Assembly (NCBI GenBank): GCA_943737045.1
Contig: CALSFV010000110.1
Location: forward strand, 124,001-188,000
Reading direction: 5' to 3'
DNA length: 64,000 bases
Source: Parapristionchus giblindavisi
Taxonomy: Eukaryota > Nematoda > Chromadorea > Rhabditida > Diplogasteridae
In this document: one piece after another, positions 58,910 through 64,000 of the stretch
How the letters are laid out: each line of letters opens with the position of its first letter
Position numbering within the stretch: position 1 is the first letter of the stretch
Notes under the pieces: model-generated
The model's input: the letters and a program-made list of their open reading frames with translations, nothing else
Databases searched by the model: none
Told to the model about the DNA's origin: nothing
Position numbers and translations under genes: made by a program

Positions 58910-61180
58910 TTGCCTTATGTTAATCCATTTCGTTTATCATCGTCTTCTGTCCATGCTCCCTCTCCCTCTCCCTCTGCCTCTCCCTCTCCCTCTCCCTCTC
59001 CCTCTCCCTCTCCCTCTCCCTCTCCCTCTCCCTCTCCCTCTACCTCTCCCTCTGCTGATTCCACCTCTCTATCGTGTATTCTATTCAATTCCCGCTCCTT
59101 AGTCAATAAACTCCCTGATCTACATTGTCTATTATCTGTATCTAAACCTGATATCGTATTTGTAACTGAGTCCTGGCTCTCTACGCGGATTGGTGACTCT
59201 GAACTGATTTTGGATTACCCTTATCGAGTCTTTCGTTGTGATAGAGCGAGAAGGGGTGGTGGAGTATGTATTATCATACGAGACCATCTCTATGCAACTC
59301 TTATTCCCACTAGTACCACATCATCTTCTGATATAATTGCAATCGATATTGTTTCTCCTCTGTCTCTCACAACAATTCGTATAGTATTAGTCTACCGCCC
59401 TCCAAATACCACTTCCCAGTCTAATTCAGATCTGTTTGATAGTCTATCTTCCCTTCTATCGATCGATAATCCTATTGTACTGTTAGGTGATTTCAACTTC
59501 CACATTGATTGGTCTACTTCGTCTCCTTCTGGCAATGGTCAAGCATCATCTCTTATTGATTTATGCGAAGCTCTTAACCTTTCACAATACGTTCCATTCC
59601 CTACTCTTGCTCAGAACTATTTAGACCTCATTTTATCTTCTGATGAAATCATAACTAAGTGTTGTTTATCTCCTCCCTTTGGATCCTCTGACCACTCAAG
59701 TGTTATTTTCTCTATCTCATTTCCCTTCCTCCCCTCAATCAATGTTCCAACTTTTAACTATCGTAAGACAAACTTTGATTTCTTAGACAATGCATTTTTC
59801 CTTTCCGATTGGGACTCAATACTTAATGATTTTACATCTATTGATGACTTGTATGCTAAATTTACCTCTCATGTTTTGTCTCTTCTACCCAAGTATGTTC
59901 CCATTTGCAAGGCACCTCTTCCCTTCGATCAATACCCATCACACATTCGATCTTTGATCTCACATAAACGTGCTTTATTCAATAAGATCCATCTTCATCC
60001 TGTTCGTCCATTGTATCACACTGTTTGCGCACGCCTTCAGCGAGAGATAAGGAAGTTTGTTAGAAATCGTGAAAATAAAATACTTTCTAAACTACATGGC
60101 AAAGGATTTTATAACTACCTTAGCTCTCGTCTGAAAGGAAAGACCAAAATAGGCTGTATACGTGATTCTTCTGGAAATCCTCTTTTATCTATTGATTCTA
60201 AGGTCAATGCATTGGCTGACTACTTTCAGACAATGTATACCACTGATGATATTACCCTCCCTCCACTATCTTCATCAATCTCTCAGTCTTTATCTATTCC
60301 TACTATTATGCCCATGGATGTTTGTTATCTCCTTAAACGTGTCAGCTCTTCCTGTTCTTTGCCCTCCGATTGCATTCCTTCTATCATCTATAAGAATTGT
60401 TCCTCGTCTCTGGCATATCCTCTTTCCGTTATATTCAATTTCTCTATCGCCTTAGGGCAGGTTCCCTCAGTGTGGAAAATCGCCACAATTGTTCCAATAC
60501 CCAAGATACCTTCGCCTTCTAATGTCTCTCATTTTCGACCCATTTCGCTCACTCCAATTGCATGTAAGGTTTTGGAACGTTTCCTTAAACCGCGTATCTT
60601 GAAATGGTGTAATATCCATTCTATCATCCCCATGGAACAATATGGTTTTATGTCTGGACGATCTACCGTATCTCAACTTTTACATTGCACTCAATCGTGG
60701 CGTGAATCCATTGATCGTGATCTCTGTACAGATGTTATATATATTGATCTTGCTAAGGCTTTTGATTCCGTTTCTCACTCAAAACTCCTATTCAAGTTGG
60801 AGTCTGTCGGAATCAGACGTAATCTGTTGACATGGTTTAATTCATTTTTAGCTAATAGAAGTTTTAGAGTACGTCTCGATAACTCCCTCTCCTCCGAGAG
60901 GGAGGTTACATCAGGAGTTCCTCAAGGTACAGTTTTAGGGCCATTGCTATTTTTAATCTATCTTTCGGAACTACCCAGGGTTATAGACACTCTTCCTTTA
61001 GTGGGCATTCGTCTTTTTGCTGATGACATCAAACTGTTTTCTACTTATAGTCACACACAACCTATGACTTCTCATCTCCAACTTTCGCAAGGGATTTCAT
61101 CTGTATTAGATTACTGCAAAAAATGGCAGTTAACAGTTGCTCAAAAAAAAATGCACTGTACTATATATAGGCAAAAATAA
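58910..61180 (+). CDS. LINE ORF2: APE endonuclease and reverse transcriptase, right copy
   Basis: 756-codon frame with the same endonuclease (TESW, GDFN, SDH) and reverse-transcriptase motifs (FRPISL, YIDLAKAFD, GVPQG, FADD) as the left copy, and the same early stop after the A9 run at 61143-61151. Here the frame opens at a TTG (58910). The first ATG (58917) lies in another frame that stops at 59102, because the CCCTCT tract (58956-59052) is 10 bp shorter than in the left copy. Proper initiation of ORF2 would therefore fail in this copy or depend on a non-AUG start or re-initiation. Confidence 0.92.
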   Translation: MPYVNPFRLSSSSVHAPSPSPSASPSPSPSPSPSPSPSPSPSPSTSPSADSTSLSCILFNSRSLVNKLPDLHCLLSVSKPDIVFVTESWLSTRIGDSELILDYPYRVFRCDRARRGGGVCIIIRDHLYATLIPTSTTSSSDIIAIDIVSPLSLTTIRIVLVYRPPNTTSQSNSDLFDSLSSLLSIDNPIVLLGDFNFHIDWSTSSPSGNGQASSLIDLCEALNLSQYVPFPTLAQNYLDLILSSDEIITKCCLSPPFGSSDHSSVIFSISFPFLPSINVPTFNYRKTNFDFLDNAFFLSDWDSILNDFTSIDDLYAKFTSHVLSLLPKYVPICKAPLPFDQYPSHIRSLISHKRALFNKIHLHPVRPLYHTVCARLQREIRKFVRNRENKILSKLHGKGFYNYLSSRLKGKTKIGCIRDSSGNPLLSIDSKVNALADYFQTMYTTDDITLPPLSSSISQSLSIPTIMPMDVCYLLKRVSSSCSLPSDCIPSIIYKNCSSSLAYPLSVIFNFSIALGQVPSVWKIATIVPIPKIPSPSNVSHFRPISLTPIACKVLERFLKPRILKWCNIHSIIPMEQYGFMSGRSTVSQLLHCTQSWRESIDRDLCTDVIYIDLAKAFDSVSHSKLLFKLESVGIRRNLLTWFNSFLANRSFRVRLDNSLSSEREVTSGVPQGTVLGPLLFLIYLSELPRVIDTLPLVGIRLFADDIKLFSTYSHTQPMTSHLQLSQGISSVLDYCKKWQLTVAQKKMHCTIYRQK
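58956..59052. repeat. CCCTCT microsatellite inside LINE ORF2 (right)
   Basis: A nearly perfect (CCCTCT)n tract encoding Ser-Pro repeats; it is 10 bp shorter than the left-arm tract. Confidence 0.9.
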
Positions 61181-61889
61181 CCCATCTCTTCCTTACTCCA
61201 TTCATTCTCATCTTCTACCTTCTTCTCAGTCTATTCGTGACCTTGGAGTATTTCTTGATCCTCTCCTCAATTTCTCATCACACATTTCTATTATCTCTAA
61301 GAAAGCTACTTCATTAGTATATTTGCTATTCCGTTCTATCTCTTGTACCAAACCCGATGTTTATATTCATGCTTTTAAATGTTACATTCTTCCCATAGTT
61401 GAATATGCTTCCCCTGTGTGGTCCCCATCGTCCAAAGGTCTTGTTCGTAAATTAGAAAATATATCACATCTTTTTACTCGTCTTCTATTTTACCGCTGTA
61501 ATCGTATTGTTGGTTTCCCTCGTTTCCCTCCCTCATACCCCGCTAGATTGTCCTTGTATTCTCTCCCATCTCTGTACCACAGAAGAACAGTAATAGATAT
61601 TATTTATGCTCTTAAGATCCTTCGTTGTCAAATAGATTTGCCAGCTAGTCATTTCTTTGTATTTAAACCCACATTTGGTCGTTTATCTTGCTTTGCTTTC
61701 CATATCCCTCTCGCTAGACGAGAAAATCTTAGATCATCTTTCTCTGTTAGAGTTGCTCGTTTTCTGATTAAATTATATTGTATTATTGATTCATCCACCA
61801 TACAATGTAGCACTCCCGTTATTAAAGCCAAATTGCTTTCCTCCCAAGATCTTATTGAGAAATTAGGAATCACAATTACCCCTCTTTAG
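61137..61889 (+). CDS. LINE ORF2, C-terminal part (frameshifted), right copy
   Basis: 250-codon frame, identical to the left copy, holding the C-terminal segment with LGVFLDP and YASPVW. It is +1 relative to the upstream ORF2 frame, and they meet at the A9 run (61143-61151). The 3' UTR runs from 61890 to the AAATT tail and contains CT-rich stretches near 62030-62060. Confidence 0.85.
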   Translation: MLKKKCTVLYIGKNNPSLPYSIHSHLLPSSQSIRDLGVFLDPLLNFSSHISIISKKATSLVYLLFRSISCTKPDVYIHAFKCYILPIVEYASPVWSPSSKGLVRKLENISHLFTRLLFYRCNRIVGFPRFPPSYPARLSLYSLPSLYHRRTVIDIIYALKILRCQIDLPASHFFVFKPTFGRLSCFAFHIPLARRENLRSSFSVRVARFLIKLYCIIDSSTIQCSTPVIKAKLLSSQDLIEKLGITITPL

Positions 61890-62154
61890 TGCTCTCATTC
61901 TAGACTCTCTCGATTCAATCCGATATATATTGAATCATTGCGGACCTCTCCACCGCTAGGCCTTGCCAACCTAACCTGTCATTGATCGCCGTTTGATCTT
62001 TGATACAGAGTCTTTTCTGAGCTGCACTTCCCCTCCTCCCCTTTACCCTCCCCCTCTCCCGATAATTTCTATCTATCCCACAAGCTCTTTTTATCTGTTA
62101 TTTCAAATGTTGTCGCATCTTATTGATGTATGATAAATTAAATTAAATTAAATT

Positions 62155-64000
62155 ACTGTATCGTATTATGAAACTGTATTTGTGCTGAAGACGAATATAA
62201 TGGATTTAATTATATAGTTACTGTTTCAGACCGAGTCTTTCGAAAAGTATGAGGTCCTTCACGCATCATATTGATTGATCAACAACGACGTAAACTCGAC
62301 AAGGTTATACAGTGAATTATTGATTGACGGATACCGAATAAAGATGTTTACGTGTTGTTGTGATTTCAATCTTTAATCTCTCAGTACTGTATCGTATTAT
62401 GATACTGTGTTTCTGCTGAAGACGAATATAATGGATTTAATTATATAGTTATTATTTCAAACCGAGTCTTTCGACAAGTATGAGGTCCTTCACGCATCAT
62501 ATTGATTGGTTAACAACGATGTAAAATCTACAAGGTAATACAGTGAATTATTTATTGACCGATACCGAAGAAAGATGTTTACGTGTTGTTGTGATTTTAA
62601 TATTTGATCTTCTCTCAGTGCTGTATCGTATTATGATACTGTATTTGTGCTGAAGAAGAATATAATGGATTTTATTATATAGTTACTGTTTCAGACCGAG
62701 TCTTTTGAAAAGTATGAGGTCCTTCACGCATCATATTGATTGATCAACAACGATGTAAACTCGACAAGGTAATACAGTGAATTATTGATTGACCGATACC
62801 GAATAAAGATGTGTACGTGTTGTTGTGATTTTAATCTTTGATCTTCTCTCAGTACTGTATCGTATTATGATACTGTATTTGTGCTGAAGACGAATATAAT
62901 GGATTTAATTATATAGTTACTGTTTCAGACCGAGTCTTTCGAAAAGTATGAGGTCCTTCACGCATCATATTGATTGATCAACAACGATGTAAACTCGACA
63001 AGGTAATACAGTGAATTATTGATTGACGGATACCGAATAAAGATGTTTACGTGTTGTTGTGATTTCAATCTTTAATCTCTCAGTACTGTTTCGTATTATG
63101 ATACTGTATTTATGCTGAAGACGAATATAATGGATTTAATTATATAGTTACTGTTTCAGACCGAGTCTTTCGAAAAGTATGAGGTCCTTCACGCATCATA
63201 TTGATTGGTTAACAACGATGTAAAATCTACAAGGTAATACAGTGAATTATTGATTGACCGATACCGAAGAAAGATGTTTACGTGTTGTTGTGATTTTAAT
63301 ATTTGATCTTCTCTCAGTACTGTATCGTATTATGATGCTGTATTTGTGCTGAAGAAGAATATAATGGATTTTATTATATAGTTACTGTTTCAGACCGAGT
63401 CTTTTGAAAAGTATGAGGTCCTTCACGCATCATATTGATTGATCAACAACGATGTAAACTCGACAAGGTAATACAGTGAATTATTGATTGACCGATACCG
63501 AATAAAGATGTTTACGTGTTGTTGTGATTTTAATCTTTGATCTTCTCTCAGTACTGTATCGTATTATGATACTGTATTTGTGCTGAAGACGAATATAATG
63601 GATTTAATTATATAGTTTCTGTTTCAGACCGACTCTTTCGAAAAGTATGAGGTCCTTCACGCATCATTTTGATTGATCAACAACGATGTAAACTCGGCAA
63701 GGTAATACAGTGAATTATTGATTGACCGATACCGAATAAAGATGTTTACGTGTTGTTGTGATTTTAATCTTTGATCTTCTCTCAGTACTGTATCGTATTA
63801 TGAAACTGTATTTGTGCTGAAGACGAATATAATAGATTTAATTATATAGTTACTGTTTCAGACCGAGTCTTTCGAAAAGTATGAGGTCCTTCACGCATCA
63901 TATTGATTGATCAACAACGATGTAAACTCGACAAGCTAATACAGAGAATTATTGATTGACCGATACCGAATAAAGATGTTTACGTGTTGTTGTGATTTTA
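62155..64000. repeat. Satellite array 5 (right arm, outer)
   Basis: About 8 monomers, mirror of the left outer array. Rare variants match in order: GGTTATAC (mirrors 10625), GTGTACG (mirrors 10119), GACTCTTTCG at 63631 (mirrors 5565). The stretch between these last two marks is about 3.7 kb shorter than on the left. The array runs off the window. Confidence 0.96.

Larger units (their letters stand above)
57968..62154 (+). mobile_element. CR1/jockey-type LINE, right-arm copy
   Basis: 4187 bp, mirror copy of 10780-14976, with the same satellite flanks (CAGTACT before, ACTGTATCG after) and the same (AAATT)n-like tail at about 62133-62154. The only length difference noticed is a 10-bp change in the CCCTCT microsatellite of ORF2. 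The shared A9 frameshift shows that the lesion predates the inverted duplication or was spread by conversion. Confidence 0.94.

Noticed and set aside
61143..61151. Programmed -1 ribosomal frameshift at the A9 run of the LINE
   Set aside because: The downstream frame is +1, so a -1 slip would not reach it; a one-base insertion is simpler.
1..64000. Whole palindrome as an assembly fold-back artefact
   Set aside because: Arm-specific features (11.8-kb insertion with restored empty site, different satellite block numbers, SNPs, indels and a unique loop) are hard to create by folding one molecule, though read-level proof is still required.

Overview
The window looks like non-genic, repeat-rich nuclear DNA of a nematode. 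The evidence is: short runs of TTAGGC/GCCTAA, the nematode telomere unit; small introns ending in TTTCAG or TTTTAG; and two multi-exon genes whose ATG directly follows a 3' splice acceptor, as expected for spliced-leader trans-splicing. The species cannot be named from sequence alone. There is no bacterial-type gene content.

Layout: almost the whole window is one giant, imperfect inverted repeat centred near position 31381. Reading outward from an unpaired loop of about 123 bp (31320-31442), each arm holds, in mirror order: (i) a core ending in interstitial telomeric repeats; (ii) about 8 kb of AT-rich, apparently non-coding single-copy and locally duplicated DNA (23283-31319 and 31443-39447); (iii) a tandem satellite with 231/234-bp monomers; (iv) a CR1/jockey-type LINE of about 4.2 kb inserted at the same satellite position in both arms (10780-14976 minus; 57968-62154 plus); (v) more of the same satellite, running off both window ends. 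Arm-to-arm differences are few outside the satellite: isolated SNPs, a 13-bp indel near 27.58 kb, a 19-bp microsatellite difference near 24.65 kb and a 10-bp microsatellite difference in the LINE.

The main asymmetry is an 11,757-bp DNA transposon (43900-55656) that interrupts the satellite of the right arm only. It has CACTG-type inverted termini, a TA target duplication and subterminal TATGCTTA/TAAGCATA repeats. It carries two minus-strand genes with continuous spliced reading frames: a 9-exon transposase (modelled 819 aa, two N-terminal C2H2-like zinc fingers, CACTA/Tnp2-like core) and a 16-exon accessory protein (modelled 609 aa). The 4.2-kb second intron of the transposase holds, on the opposite strand, a decayed piece of a host importin-beta (karyopherin-beta1) gene that keeps its introns. 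That piece was in turn hit by two related hAT-type MITEs with perfect 8-bp duplications, and a TA-flanked palindromic MITE lies just downstream. A tRNA-like A-box/B-box unit and a second internal set of termini lie near the right end.

Inferred order of events: the LINE entered the satellite; the block was duplicated in inverted orientation; the CACTG transposon, already carrying the host-gene fragment, landed in one arm; the satellite arrays then changed copy number independently in the two arms.
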